From a virus: DNA of 64,000 nucleotides. Numbering within the stretch: position 1 is the first letter of the stretch; every line of letters begins with the position of its first letter. Shown here in pieces: positions 20,401 to 30,500 of this stretch. The position numbers and the translations under genes are program-made. The notes beneath the pieces were generated by a model. That model did not search any database and was not told the DNA's origin. It worked only from the letters and a program-made list of their open reading frames with translations. Location of the stretch: IMG/VR virus record IMGVR_UViG_3300035670_000190, positions 1 through 64,000 of that record. One strand, given 5' to 3'.

Positions 20401-21055
20401 TGGTGCTCAAGGACCACAAGGATCTCAAGGACCACAAGGACTTCAAGGTCCGCAAGGACTTCAAGGTCCAAGAGGTTACACTGGATCTGTTGGTGCTCAA
20501 GGACCACAAGGATCTCAAGGACCACAAGGACTTCAAGGTCCGCAAGGACTTCAAGGTCCAAGAGGTTACACTGGATCTGTTGGTGCTCAAGGACCACAAG
20601 GTCCTGCTGGTCCAATAGGCGGCAGCAGTGGACAAATACTATTCAACAATGGTGGTTCAACTGGTGGGTTTGGTAGTTGGAATGGTTCAACTATGGCAAT
20701 CACTGGTGCAATTACGGCGACAGGCGATATTACTGCTTTTGCATCAGACTTAAGATTGAAAACAAATATTCAATTACTCGAAGATGCTTTGAGTAAAATT
20801 AATAATATTAGAGGATTTACATTTAACTTCAATGATCTGGCTGGTGATATGGGCTTAGATACCAATATCAAACATGTTGGTGTTGGCGCTCAAGAAATTG
20901 AATCTGTGCTCCCAGAAGCAACAGCTCCAGCGCCAATTAATGGTGAATATTTAACAGTTAAATATGAAAGAATTGTACCATTGTTGATTGAAGCTATTAA
21001 AGAACTAGACGCAAAAGTTGAAATGTTAATTGCAGAAAAAAACAATAACATCTAA
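17459..21055 (+). CDS. Collagen-like tail fibre with C-terminal S74 intramolecular chaperone
   Basis: A 1198-residue fibre protein. The N-terminus (FDQWRIRDNLLANDVNEIV) resembles the virion-attachment end of marine myovirus fibres. Residues about 295-485 hold five tandem 38-residue beta repeats (SLNVSGNIIHTGASANL type), followed by further GNVSVSRNI-type units and NTTFGT repeats. Residues about 870-1054 are a Gly-X-Y stalk of about 60 triplets. The last 105 residues form a peptidase S74/intramolecular chaperone domain: SDLRLKTNI has the Ser-Lys pair (Ser1096, Lys1101) spaced as in known S74 autoproteases, followed by GVGAQEIESVLPEA and a terminal coiled coil. S74 chaperones trimerise fibres and then cleave themselves off, here predicted just before Ser1096. 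This is the best-supported fibre of the region. Confidence 0.9.
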   Translation: MANTTNVEIITTANTFDQWRIRDNLLANDVNEIVRGEFLKPTGNVILENKLTLNNASFGVTLEVKDDVRIDGLLSVDTIESDDDGHVYLAAGDITMGNRAAGGLFQANINTNFNSAYVAFSNDTVGLINVNTRNVIINTANTLFQNNDPGSTLNVEVYATNFFGTNITIDNTATGTLEVYNRLTHVNSGNIFFGNTDLEATFNVLTSNTNFLGGNISITNTSVGTINIDNRILQINTPNVIVTNTDPSATFNVFPNTYFHGGTVNVANTDAAAVVNVSPNTFFFSNVTISGTTNVASNVHLNGNSLNVSGNIIHTGASANLAGNLNVTGTANVDANVHLNGNSLNVSGNIIHTGASANLSGNLNVTGTTNVSSNVHLTGNSLNVSGNIIHTGASANLSGNLNVTGTTNVSSNVNLSGSSLNVSGNIIHTGATANLSGNLNVTGTANVSSNVNLNGNSLNVSGNIIHTGASANLSGNLNVTGTTNVDSTLKVAGNTQLLSNLTVSQNTTTSNLEVIRNITTGNISVTQNIAAGNVSVSRNIAVGNVAVTQNLSTGNLVVAALSNIACANITTLAVETLTVQNPIAGPAESDGSLYRLRVSQTTRGDGSFGVRLGSAANGNAFLTFDTTAGNLWRVTANSTEGTYYTLLTAQNLVATTSNTSTIYVAAANTVNSLNTLIRTTSATQNNVLDTHNTTFGTVNTTFGTTNTTFGTVNTTFATLNTSAGSQNTAITNAHNQANAARGQANTAYDTANSAANTARVSANGGSSLSARQLNFINTASVLVSVASASDGTNANISFAVAGASAGDAYDRANSAANTTRVVHANTGATFNNTSITVSNSASINVRTAGGTGVSNTVFFFEANTSNPAVLGPQGPIGFTGSVGLTGPQGPIGFTGSVGLTGPQGPRGYTGSVGATGPQGATGFTGSIGAQGSQGPRGYTGSVGAQGPQGLQGPQGSQGATGFTGSVGAQGSQGPRGYTGSVGAQGPQGSQGPQGLQGPQGLQGPRGYTGSVGAQGPQGSQGPQGLQGPQGLQGPRGYTGSVGAQGPQGPAGPIGGSSGQILFNNGGSTGGFGSWNGSTMAITGAITATGDITAFASDLRLKTNIQLLEDALSKINNIRGFTFNFNDLAGDMGLDTNIKHVGVGAQEIESVLPEATAPAPINGEYLTVKYERIVPLLIEAIKELDAKVEMLIAEKNNNI
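18343..18912 (+). repeat. Five tandem 114-bp repeats inside the S74 fibre
   Basis: The same 38-codon unit (core SLNVSGNIIHTGASANLSGN) recurs with anchors at 18377, 18491, 18605, 18719 and 18833, an exact 114-bp period. Copies differ mostly at synonymous sites, so selection keeps the protein unit while the DNA has drifted. Unit edges are approximate. Confidence 0.9.
20380..20559 (+). repeat. Perfect 90-bp tandem duplication in collagen-like stalk
   Basis: Bases 20380-20469 and 20470-20559 are identical as read base by base. Each encodes 30 residues of Gly-X-Y stalk, including a RGYTGSVGAQG segment. A third, shorter partial copy starts at 20560. Perfect identity implies a very recent duplication or ongoing slippage and recombination. 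Confidence 0.92.
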
Positions 21056-21072
21056 TTCTATTAAACGCGAAA

Positions 21073-21080
21073 TATAAATA
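21073..21080 (+). promoter_or_regulatory. T4-type late promoter (TATAAATA)
   Basis: A perfect TATAAATA octamer in the 50-base gap after the S74 fibre gene, 25 bases before the next ATG. It would start transcription of the small beta protein and the first long collagen-like gene. Confidence 0.7.
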
Positions 21081-21105
21081 AAAAATACAAATAGGATAGA
21101 GAAGA

Positions 21106-21441
21106 ATGGCGCAATTTGTAGAGTTAGAAATAGATCAAGGTGCTGATTTTGTAGCTGATTTAGATATTACTAATATAGATGGCACCCCGCAAAACGTGAC
21201 TAATTATATTTTTTCTTCTTCAATTAAAAAATCATATTATTCTTCAAACGTGACATCTAATCTAACAGTGACAATACTTGATGCAGCTAATGGTAATGTT
21301 TCTTTATCTTTAGATTCAGCAAATACAGCTAATATTAAAGCTGGAAGATACCTATTTGATGTGAAACAAGTTGATTCTTCTAACAGTGTAACACGATTAT
21401 TTGAAGGTATTGTAACTGTTAATCCACAGGTCACGCAATGA
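21106..21441 (+). CDS. Small beta-sandwich-like fibre accessory protein
   Basis: A 111-residue protein with alternating hydrophobic strands and few charges: [20 protein letters not shown], then [23 protein letters not shown] and [10 protein letters not shown]. This layout resembles small Ig-like or BppU-N-like domains that sit at the base of phage receptor-binding assemblies. That assignment is tentative. It has its own late promoter, and its last four bases overlap the start of the 1751-residue collagen-like gene (ATGA). The coupling suggests it works with that fibre as an adaptor, cap or chaperone. Confidence 0.65.
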   Translation: MAQFVELEIDQGADFVADLDITNIDGTPQNVTNYIFSSSIKKSYYSSNVTSNLTVTILDAANGNVSLSLDSANTANIKAGRYLFDVKQVDSSNSVTRLFEGIVTVNPQVTQ

Positions 21442-24400
21442 GCAATATTCGAATAAAACCAACAACAATTCGTGTATCAACTGGTAGAGGTTCAACTGGA
21501 TTAACAGGACCTCAAGGTCCACAAGGACCATCAGGACCTGCAGGCGGTCCACAAGGTCCTCAAGGACCACAGGGTCCTCAAGGTCCACAGGGTATTCAAG
21601 GTGAAACTGGTCCACAAGGACCTCAAGGACCTCAAGGTCCTCAAGGTATTGTTGGTCCTCAGGGTCCACAAGGTCCTCAAGGACCACAGGGTCCTACAGG
21701 CAATGGTGTTGAATTAAGCGGAACAGTTGATACTGCTGCAAATCTTCCGCCATCTGGATCAAGCACAGGCGAAGCATACATCACATTAGATGATGGACAC
21801 CTCCATGTTTGGAGCGGAACTACTTGGGAAGATGTTGGTGTTATTGTTGGTCCAACTGGTCCAACAGGCGCAATTGGTCCCACAGGTCCTATAGGTGGTG
21901 CAAATACAGAGGTATTGTTTAGTAATGGCACAGTCGCTGTTGGTTCAGCCAATTTAACTTTTGATCTTACATCTAATACTCTCTCTGCTTATAACGTAAA
22001 TGTAAGCGGAACTCTTGTAACACAAAATATTATTCCAGCTTCTAATGAAACTTATTCATTGGGTTCACCAGAAGCTAAATTTAAAGATCTTTATCTTTCT
22101 GGAAACACTGTATTCATTGGCGAAACTCAATTAGGCGCCAATGGTGATGCACTTACTGCAAATAACATATCAGTAACTGAAAATTTAAATGCTGCGAACG
22201 TTACAGCATCAGCTTTCTTGACCCCTAGCGGATTGAATGTTGCAGATCAAGCAAATACTGCTCGAGCATTAGCAAATTTAACCTTTAATAATCTTATAAC
22301 AACTAGCGCATCTGCGAATAATGCGTCTGATCAGGCAAATGTTGCACGCAATACTGCCAATGCAGCATATATTCGCGCCAATTCCGACTTTATGCCAGCA
22401 GTGACTGCTCTTAATGTCACAACTTCTGCTGTAACAGCTTACCTATTTGATTTATATTCAGGCAATAATCCAACGTTATATGTTCGTGGTGGTGAAACTA
22501 TCGCATTCAATTTGAATGTAGATGGACATCCATTTATGATTCGCACTACAGCAAATGGTGCAACATATAATACTGGATTGACGCACGTTTCAAATACTGG
22601 AACAATTACTACAGCAAATGACGCCCAAGGAAAAGAAGGCGGCACATTATATTGGAAAATTCCAGTTGATGAAATTGGTAACACGTTTGTTTATCAATCA
22701 CTAAATTTTCCAAATCTTGTTGGTAACGTTGTTGTTGAACCATTTACAGTTACTGTATATGATCAAGCAAATACTGCTAGAAATACTGCTAATGTTGCAT
22801 ATGCTCAAGCAAATGCTGCTTACGAAGCAGCAAATAATGCATCTATTACTGTCAAAGAAATTTATTCTACAAATGGTACAGTAGTCAATGCGATTAGTAA
22901 TGTAAATACAATTCAATTTGACACAGAATCTGGACTTGCTGTTCTAGATGAAAGTAACAGTACAGTTACAATTCAACTTAATAGTACGTTTAAATTTTGG
23001 AACATAAACGGAAATGAAGGACTAACTGCTGTTGGTCTTGATACAGTCAATTTTGTTAGCGGTAATGGAATTACCATCACTGCAAATAATACTGCGCCAA
23101 AAACAATTACTTTTGAATCAGTTGGTGGTCCACAAGGACCGCAAGGTCCACAGGGTTTAACAGGTCCTCAAGGTCCACAGGGTCCAGCTGGCGGTCTTCA
23201 AATTCAAGGTACAGTTCCAAACGTTGCAAGTTTGCCATCTAGTGGAAATAGTGATGGTGATGGATATATTGTCACGTCAACTGGTGACTTGTATGTTTGG
23301 GAAGAAGATATATCTGACTGGGTGAATGCAGGCAGAATCGTCGGTCCACAAGGTCCACAAGGACCACAGGGTGTAACAGGACCACAGGGTCCCCAAGGTG
23401 TAACTGGTGACACAGGTCCTCAAGGTCCACAAGGTCCTCAAGGTGTTACTGGTCCACAAGGACCACAGGGACCACAAGGTCCACAAGGTATCGTCGGTCC
23501 TCAAGGTCCACAGGGTCCACAAGGCATCACTGGTGACACAGGACCACAGGGTCCTCAAGGACCACAGGGTCCACAAGGTCCTCAAGGCATTCAGGGTGAA
23601 ACTGGTCCTCAGGGTCCTCAAGGTATTCAGGGTGAAGTTGGACCACAAGGTCCACAAGGTCCACAGGGTCCACAAGGTATTACTGGTGACACAGGTCCGC
23701 AGGGTCCACAGGGACCACAAGGTATTACTGGTGACACAGGTCCTCAAGGACCACAAGGACCGCAAGGACCACAAGGTCCACAAGGTGTGGATGGTCCTCA
23801 AGGTCCTCAAGGTATTCAAGGTGAGACTGGTCCACAAGGTCCGCAGGGACCACAGGGACCGCAAGGTGTAACTGGTGATACTGGACCACAGGGTCCACAA
23901 GGTCCGCAGGGCATTCAAGGTGATCTAGGTCCTCAAGGTCCAACAGGTCCTAAAGGTGATACTGGAGACTTTGGTGGCGCTACGTTTGAATACAATTATT
24001 TGATTGATACAGCTAATACTGATCCATTAACTGCGAATTTAAAATTTGATTCAACAGATCTATCCTCTGTAACAAGATTGTATATTAACTGTATTGATTT
24101 AGATAATGCCAACGCTCACAATTATCTACAAACAATTGATGATTCGACATCTGCTGTTAAAGGCACATTTAAAGTTGCAAATACATCAAATATAAATTAT
24201 TTCGCATATTTCAATATTAATGGAAATCATGTTCATATTGAAGGTGGTTCTGACGAATATTTCTCAATACCTATTGCATTCCTTACTGGTGAAACTTCTT
24301 TTGATGATGGCACTGATGTTATAATTACATTTGTTCGCACTGGTGACAAGGGCGATACAGGACCACAAGGTCCTCAAGGTCCACAGGGTCCGCAAGGTCC

Positions 24401-26693
24401 ACAAGGACCGCAAGGCGTGGATGGACCTCAAGGTCCGCAGGGACCACAGGGTCCACAGGGAATTCAAGGTGAAGCGGGACCTCAGGGACCACAAGGTCCA
24501 CAGGGCGTCGTGGGTCCACAAGGACCACAAGGTCCACAAGGTGTTGATGGACCTCAAGGACCACAAGGTCCACAAGGTATACAAGGTGAAACTGGTCCAC
24601 AGGGTCCACAAGGTGTTGATGGTCCACAAGGACCGCAAGGTCCACAGGGACCTCAAGGTCCTCAAGGCGATACTGGACCACAAGGTCCACAAGGAATACA
24701 AGGTGAAGTTGGACCGCAAGGACCACAAGGTCCGCAGGGCATTCAAGGTGAAACAGGTCCACAAGGACCGCAAGGTCCACAGGGTCCACAAGGACCACAG
24801 GGCGTTGAAGGACCGCAAGGTCCGCAGGGACCACAAGGACCACAGGGCGTTATCGGTCCTCAAGGTCCTCAAGGTCCTCAGGGTGTTGCTGGTCCGCAGG
24901 GTCCTCAAGGCGATATTGGTCCTCAGGGTCCTCAAGGTCCACAGGGTGTAGATGGTCCACAGGGACCACAGGGTCCACAAGGCGAAACTGGACCACAGGG
25001 TCCGCAAGGTGTCACTGGTGACACTGGACCACAAGGTCCACAAGGACCACAGGGACCACAAGGAATTCAGGGTGAGACGGGTCCACAAGGACCACAAGGT
25101 GTCACTGGTGACACTGGACCACAAGGTCCACAAGGACCACAGGGACCACAAGGCGTGCAGGGTGAAACTGGACCACAGGGTCCACAGGGTCCACAGGGTT
25201 TAACAGGTCCTCAAGGTCCGCAAGGCGATACTGGACCACAAGGTCCACAAGGACCACAGGGTGTAGATGGTCCGCAGGGTCCTCAAGGTCCCCAAGGTCC
25301 ACAGGGAATTCAAGGTGAAGTTGGACCACAAGGACCTCAAGGTCCACAGGGTCCGCAAGGTATTACTGGTGATACAGGTCCTCAGGGACCACAAGGACCA
25401 CAAGGTGTAGATGGTCCACAAGGTCCTCAAGGCATTCAAGGTGAAACTGGTCCTCAAGGTCCGCAGGGTCCACAGGGTCCTCAAGGTATTCAAGGTGAGA
25501 CTGGTCCGCAGGGTCCGCAAGGCGTGGATGGTCCTCAAGGACCGCAGGGACCAACTGGCGTAACAGGACCACAAGGTCCTCAAGGCATTCAAGGTGAAAC
25601 TGGTCCACAAGGACCACAAGGTGTTACTGGTGACACTGGACCGCAAGGACCTCAAGGTCCACAAGGCGTGCAGGGTGAAACTGGACCACAGGGTCCACAA
25701 GGTCCTCAGGGACCACAGGGTCCACAAGGTGTAACTGGTGAGATAGGTCCACAAGGACCTCAAGGTCCTCAAGGCATTCAAGGTGAAACTGGTCCACAAG
25801 GTCCTCAAGGTGTGGATGGTCCGCAAGGTCCACAAGGTCCTAAAGGTGACACTGGTGAATTTGGTGGTGCAACTTTTGAATATGTGTACTTAACAGACAC
25901 AGCTAACACCGACCCATTAGCTGCAAATTTAAAATTTGATAATGTAACATTCTCTTCAGCGACAAGATTGTTCATTCATTGTATTGATGACACTGGAGCA
26001 AATGCACATAATTATCTTCAAACAATTGATGATTCTACTTCTGTTATTAAAGGAACTTTTAAAGTTGCAAATACAGCGAATGTAAACGAATTTGCATTCT
26101 TTGATATTAATGGAAATCATGCTCATATTGAAGTTGGTGGGGCTGAATATTTCTCTGTTCCAATTGCACATACAACTGGTGTAACCAGTTTAACGAATGG
26201 CGCAAATGTAATCATTACATTTGTTCGTACTGGTGACAAGGGTGATACTGGACCTCAAGGTCCACAAGGTCCTCAAGGTCCGCAGGGTCCACAAGGTATT
26301 CAAGGTGAAACTGGTCCACAAGGTCCTCAAGGACCGACTGGTGCAACAGGACCTCAAGGTCCACAAGGACCTCAAGGTGTACAGGGTGAAGTTGGACCAC
26401 AAGGACCGCAGGGACCACAAGGACCTCAAGGACCACAGGGTATTGCAGGTCCACAAGGTCCACAGGGACCACAAGGTGTTATTGGTCCACAAGGTCCACA
26501 GGGTCCATCTGGTGTAGCAATTGTACAATCAGATGAAGCGCCAGTAGACACTTCAGTTCTTTGGCTAGATACTGATGAGGAAGTCACTGCACCAGTTTCA
26601 TCAAATGATGTATATTACATTGCTGTTGTAACAGAATCTGCTTATCCTGGTTCACCAGATCCAAATACTCTTTATATTGTAATTCCTGATTGA
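21438..26693 (+). CDS. Giant collagen-like fibre protein 1 (1751 aa)
   Basis: A 1751-residue protein built mainly of Gly-X-Y triplets, mostly Gly-Pro-Gln. Blocks lie at residues about 23-89, 563-585, 635-841, 975-1471 and 1605-1693, roughly 300 triplets. Between them are folded modules: a [20 protein letters not shown] unit (94-138) and a relative near 590-634; a cupredoxin-like unit (about 334-440) whose expected copper ligands are replaced; helical [12 protein letters not shown] repeats; and two copies of a 137-residue module (838-975 and 1468-1605) entered through KGDTG(D/E)FGG and left through RTGDKGDTG. The C-terminal 58 residues are non-collagenous ([18 protein letters not shown]) and may be a capping tip. 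It is presumably a long trimeric tail fibre or whisker. The DNA is highly repetitive; 53 bases at 25011 recur exactly at 25101. Confidence 0.88.
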   Translation: MSNIRIKPTTIRVSTGRGSTGLTGPQGPQGPSGPAGGPQGPQGPQGPQGPQGIQGETGPQGPQGPQGPQGIVGPQGPQGPQGPQGPTGNGVELSGTVDTAANLPPSGSSTGEAYITLDDGHLHVWSGTTWEDVGVIVGPTGPTGAIGPTGPIGGANTEVLFSNGTVAVGSANLTFDLTSNTLSAYNVNVSGTLVTQNIIPASNETYSLGSPEAKFKDLYLSGNTVFIGETQLGANGDALTANNISVTENLNAANVTASAFLTPSGLNVADQANTARALANLTFNNLITTSASANNASDQANVARNTANAAYIRANSDFMPAVTALNVTTSAVTAYLFDLYSGNNPTLYVRGGETIAFNLNVDGHPFMIRTTANGATYNTGLTHVSNTGTITTANDAQGKEGGTLYWKIPVDEIGNTFVYQSLNFPNLVGNVVVEPFTVTVYDQANTARNTANVAYAQANAAYEAANNASITVKEIYSTNGTVVNAISNVNTIQFDTESGLAVLDESNSTVTIQLNSTFKFWNINGNEGLTAVGLDTVNFVSGNGITITANNTAPKTITFESVGGPQGPQGPQGLTGPQGPQGPAGGLQIQGTVPNVASLPSSGNSDGDGYIVTSTGDLYVWEEDISDWVNAGRIVGPQGPQGPQGVTGPQGPQGVTGDTGPQGPQGPQGVTGPQGPQGPQGPQGIVGPQGPQGPQGITGDTGPQGPQGPQGPQGPQGIQGETGPQGPQGIQGEVGPQGPQGPQGPQGITGDTGPQGPQGPQGITGDTGPQGPQGPQGPQGPQGVDGPQGPQGIQGETGPQGPQGPQGPQGVTGDTGPQGPQGPQGIQGDLGPQGPTGPKGDTGDFGGATFEYNYLIDTANTDPLTANLKFDSTDLSSVTRLYINCIDLDNANAHNYLQTIDDSTSAVKGTFKVANTSNINYFAYFNINGNHVHIEGGSDEYFSIPIAFLTGETSFDDGTDVIITFVRTGDKGDTGPQGPQGPQGPQGPQGPQGVDGPQGPQGPQGPQGIQGEAGPQGPQGPQGVVGPQGPQGPQGVDGPQGPQGPQGIQGETGPQGPQGVDGPQGPQGPQGPQGPQGDTGPQGPQGIQGEVGPQGPQGPQGIQGETGPQGPQGPQGPQGPQGVEGPQGPQGPQGPQGVIGPQGPQGPQGVAGPQGPQGDIGPQGPQGPQGVDGPQGPQGPQGETGPQGPQGVTGDTGPQGPQGPQGPQGIQGETGPQGPQGVTGDTGPQGPQGPQGPQGVQGETGPQGPQGPQGLTGPQGPQGDTGPQGPQGPQGVDGPQGPQGPQGPQGIQGEVGPQGPQGPQGPQGITGDTGPQGPQGPQGVDGPQGPQGIQGETGPQGPQGPQGPQGIQGETGPQGPQGVDGPQGPQGPTGVTGPQGPQGIQGETGPQGPQGVTGDTGPQGPQGPQGVQGETGPQGPQGPQGPQGPQGVTGEIGPQGPQGPQGIQGETGPQGPQGVDGPQGPQGPKGDTGEFGGATFEYVYLTDTANTDPLAANLKFDNVTFSSATRLFIHCIDDTGANAHNYLQTIDDSTSVIKGTFKVANTANVNEFAFFDINGNHAHIEVGGAEYFSVPIAHTTGVTSLTNGANVIITFVRTGDKGDTGPQGPQGPQGPQGPQGIQGETGPQGPQGPTGATGPQGPQGPQGVQGEVGPQGPQGPQGPQGPQGIAGPQGPQGPQGVIGPQGPQGPSGVAIVQSDEAPVDTSVLWLDTDEEVTAPVSSNDVYYIAVVTESAYPGSPDPNTLYIVIPD
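23949..24360 (+). repeat. Mobile module A, copy 1
   Basis: First of five copies of a 136-137-residue beta module inserted into collagen-like stalks. It has the [12 protein letters not shown] core, an (H)xHxEGG-like segment and the [11 protein letters not shown] exit. Copies 1 and 2 have the same nucleotide length (412 bp between matching edges). Confidence 0.88.
25839..26250 (+). repeat. Mobile module A, copy 2
   Basis: Second copy in the same gene. It shares the KGDTG entry, [12 protein letters not shown] core and [11 protein letters not shown] exit with copy 1, and differs at scattered residues (for example [12 protein letters not shown] against [12 protein letters not shown]). Confidence 0.88.
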
Positions 26694-26695
26694 TT

Positions 26696-27490
26696 ATGAA
26701 ATTAAATGACGCTGCAAATATAACATTTGGTTCTACCAACGCTGTTGCTGTGTACTTCAACAGTCAACTCATTTGGCCAGTGACTTCAAGTCTTGTAGCT
26801 GACAATCTTTTTATGCAATTAGATGCTAGTAATTCATCATCATATCCTGGAACTGGAACAACTTGGACTGACTTGACTGGCAATGGAAATAATGGTACAA
26901 TCAGTGGCGCAACTTGGAGTTCTACTGATGGTGGACAATTTGATTTTGATGGAATAAATGATACAGTACAAATAGCTCATGCATCATCTTTATCTCTTTC
27001 AACATCAGTACAAAGAACAATTCAAGTATGGGTTAAGTTTGATGCGCTAGGAGCAACAAGTACATCCCAAGTTCCAGTTTTCGGAAAATTGTCAAGCTCT
27101 TTTTCTTTTGATGGATATTGGGGTGGTTTGTATGGAAACACTGGAACTATTCGCGGTGTAACAAATGGAACTGCGCAGCAACGAATTACGACATCAACAT
27201 CAACTGTGAATATCAATACTTGGTATTTGTTTACATTTATTTCGCAGATTACATCTACAGCAAATACAACTAAATTGTATATTGATAAAACTGAATATGC
27301 AACTAATGCGCATGGAACAGATGGTTATACAGAATCAAATCCATTATATCTTGGTTGGATTGGTTCTGGTGTAAGTTCATTATATCTAGATGGTAAAATA
27401 GGTGCGTGTTATTTTTATACAGATGGATTAAGTGCCGCTGAAATAGCGCAAAATTATGATGCCACAAAGTCTCGTTACGGAAAAACGTAA
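26696..27490 (+). CDS. Laminin-G/concanavalin-like virion protein
   Basis: A 264-residue protein. I use the ATG at 26696, two bases after the preceding stop, rather than the TTG at 26690. After a short N-terminus (NITFGSTNAVAVYFNSQLIW) residues about 40-262 follow the LamG/concanavalin pattern common in phage adhesins: LDASNSSSYPGTGTTWTDLT, DFDGINDTVQIA, RTIQVWVKFD, NTWYLFTFISQ, TTKLYIDK, LYLGW and the final LDGKIGACYFYTDGLSAAEI. Such jelly-rolls often bind sugars or act as lectin-like tips. It immediately follows a giant collagen-like fibre and may form its tip or a neighbouring receptor-binding head. No catalytic residues are evident. Confidence 0.85.
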   Translation: MKLNDAANITFGSTNAVAVYFNSQLIWPVTSSLVADNLFMQLDASNSSSYPGTGTTWTDLTGNGNNGTISGATWSSTDGGQFDFDGINDTVQIAHASSLSLSTSVQRTIQVWVKFDALGATSTSQVPVFGKLSSSFSFDGYWGGLYGNTGTIRGVTNGTAQQRITTSTSTVNINTWYLFTFISQITSTANTTKLYIDKTEYATNAHGTDGYTESNPLYLGWIGSGVSSLYLDGKIGACYFYTDGLSAAEIAQNYDATKSRYGKT

Positions 27491-27501
27491 AGATAATTTC
27501 C

Positions 27502-27509
27502 AATAAATA
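27502..27509 (+). promoter_or_regulatory. Probable late promoter (AATAAATA)
   Basis: AATAAATA lies in the 58-base gap before the 1863-residue collagen-like gene, 39 bases before its ATG. It differs from the T4 consensus only at the first base. Variants of this type are known in marine T4-like phages. Confidence 0.5.
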
Positions 27510-27548
27510 AGAAGAAATAACAGCGCCAATCGCAATATGGATTAATAA

Positions 27549-30500
27549 ATGAGTGTATTAAAAATCTACAATGCAAATACCTCCCAGTGGGAAACAGCAG
27601 TTATTGGCGCTGCTGGTCCTCAGGGTCCACAAGGTCCTCAAGGTCCACAGGGTCCGCAAGGTCCTCAAGGTCCACAAGGAATTGATGGTCCGCAAGGACC
27701 ACAGGGACCAACTGGTGTAACAGGTCCTCAAGGTCCACAAGGTATCACTGGTCCTCAGGGACCACAAGGACCTCAAGGTGTCACTGGTGATACAGGACCA
27801 CAAGGTCCTCAAGGACCACAAGGCATTCAAGGTGAAACAGGACCACAGGGTCCACAAGGACCACAAGGACCTCAAGGTCCGCAAGGTATAGATGGTCCAC
27901 AAGGACCTCAGGGACCTCAAGGACCACAAGGCGTTCAAGGTATTCAGGGTGAAACAGGACCGCAAGGTCCTCAAGGTCCACAGGGACCAACTGGCGTCAC
28001 TGGTGACACAGGACCACAAGGTCCTCAAGGTATTACTGGTGACACAGGACCACAAGGTCCACAGGGACCAACTGGTGTAACAGGTCCACAAGGTCCTCAG
28101 GGTCCTCAAGGTATCGTTGGTCCACAAGGACCTCAAGGACCACAGGGTCCTCAAGGTATCGCTGGTCCGCAAGGTCCACAAGGTGTTGATGGTGATACTG
28201 GACCACAAGGTCCACAGGGACCAACTGGCGTAACAGGTCCTCAAGGTCCACAAGGTATCGTTGGTCCTCAAGGTCCACAAGGACCGCAGGGTATCGCTGG
28301 TCCTCAAGGTCCACAAGGACCACAAGGTCCTCAAGGTATTATTGGTCCACAAGGACCTCAAGGACCGCAGGGTCCTCAGGGAACAACTGGTAATACAGGT
28401 CCGCAAGGTCCACAAGGACCTGCTGGTCCAACGGGTCCATCAGGAACTGGTACAGGCAATCCTGGATCTACTCGAAATTCATATACTGGTGATGGCAACA
28501 CAGCAATCTTTTCACTGACTGTTCCACCAACAAGCGAAGAACATACTCTCGTTTTCATTGATAGACTTTTGATTGTCAATTCAGAGTATTCTATCACTGG
28601 TGCAAACTTAACATTTACTGCTGCTCCAGATGATGGCGCAGCAATTGAAATTTATACAATTGGTGATTCTGGTCCACAAGGTCCAACAGGTCCTTCTGGC
28701 GCTGCTTCTACAGTAGCTGGTCCTCAAGGTCCTCAAGGTCCACAAGGCGCTGCTGGTCCGCAGGGTCCTGCTGGTGTTGCAGGTCCACAGGGTCCCCAAG
28801 GTCCTCAGGGCATTGCTGGTCCACAAGGTCCGCAGGGTAATATTGGACCACAAGGACCACAGGGTCCTCAAGGTATCGCTGGACCACAGGGTCCGCAAGG
28901 CGATGAAGGTCCGCAGGGTCCACAGGGACCTCAAGGCGCACAAGGTGAAATTGGACCACAAGGTCCTCAGGGCGTTCAAGGTGCACAAGGCGATATTGGT
29001 CCTCAGGGTCCGCAAGGACCTCAAGGTCCATCAGGTGCAACAGGAGATGTTGGTCCACAAGGTCCTCAAGGACCTCAAGGTGTTGCTGGTCCTCAAGGTC
29101 CTCAAGGTATTGCTGGACCACAGGGTCCACAGGGACCTCAAGGTGTTCAGGGTGACATTGGTCCGCAAGGACCACAAGGACCACAGGGTGCTGCTGGTCC
29201 ACAAGGACCACAAGGTCCTCAGGGTCCACAGGGTGTTGCTGGTGACGCAGGTCCTCAAGGTCCTCAAGGACCAACTGGTGTAACAGGTGACGTTGGTCCA
29301 CAAGGTCCACAGGGACCTCAAGGTCCAAAGGGCGACACTGGTGAATTTGGTGGCGCAACGTTTGAATTTGTATATTTGACTGACACCGCAAATAGCGATC
29401 CAGGCATTGCTAATGTTAAGTTTGATAGCGTTACATTTACTAGTGTTACAACGATGTATATTAACTGCATCGATGACACTGGCGCAAATATTCACAATTA
29501 TCTACAAACCATTGATGATTCTACTTCTATCATCAAAGGTACATTCAAGATGGCAAATACTGCAAACGTTAATGAGTTTGCGTTCTTTGACATCAATGGA
29601 GCACATGATCATTTCAATGGTGGCGGCGAATACTTTGCTGTTCCTGTTGCACATACAGTAGGTATTACATCATTGACTAATGGTGCAAATGTTATATTAA
29701 CATTTGTTCGCACTGGTGATAAAGGCGACACTGGTCCGCAAGGTCCTCAAGGTCCACAAGGACCAACTGGTGTAACAGGTGACACAGGTCCTCAAGGACC
29801 GCAAGGACCGCAGGGTGCTGCTGGACCACAAGGTCCACAAGGTGATGTTGGTCCTCAGGGTCCAGAAGGTCCACAGGGTCCTCAGGGTCCACAAGGTATC
29901 GAAGGACCACAAGGTCCACAAGGTCCTCAAGGTGTTGCTGGTCCTCAAGGTCCTGCTGGTGTTGAAGGTCCGCAAGGTCCACAGGGACCACAGGGTGTGG
30001 CTGGACCTCAAGGACCGCAAGGTCCACAAGGCATCCAAGGCGATACAGGTCCACAAGGTCCTCAAGGCGCTCAGGGTGAAATCGGTCCATCGGGTCCACA
30101 AGGTGAAGTTGGTCCACAGGGACCACAGGGACCACAGGGTGTTGCTGGACCACAAGGTCCTCAAGGTATCGAAGGACCACAGGGTCCGCAAGGTCCTCAA
30201 GGTGTTGCTGGTCCTCAAGGTCCACAAGGTGATGTTGGACCACAAGGACCTCAAGGTCCACAGGGCGCAGCTGGTCCGCAAGGTCCTCAAGGTCCAGAAG
30301 GTGCAGCTTCTACTGTTCCTGGACCACAAGGTCCAACAGGTCCTGCTGGTCCAACAGGTCCTTCGGGCACAGGAACTGGTAATCCTGGATCAACACGCAA
30401 CGAATTTATTGGTGATGGTACAACCACTGAATTCACACTCACTGTTCCACCAACAAGTGAACAACATACATTAGTATTCGTAGATTATATTCTACAAAAT

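Noticed and set aside
23407-23871. Plus-strand frame rich in His/Lys/Val inside collagen-like protein 1
   Set aside because: Out-of-frame shadow of the Gly-X-Y repeat; composition follows from the repeat.
24264-25151. Long minus-strand open frame (295 codons) and many similar frames opposite the collagen-like genes
   Set aside because: They are Trp/Leu/Thr/Ser or Val/Asp/Leu repeats, the mirror of 9-base Gly-Pro-Gln repeats, which simply lack stop codons in several frames. No ribosome sites or family features.
21504-26517. CRISPR-like or satellite repeat array
   Set aside because: The periodicity is 9 bases and in frame with a Gly-X-Y protein; there are no spacers of constant length.
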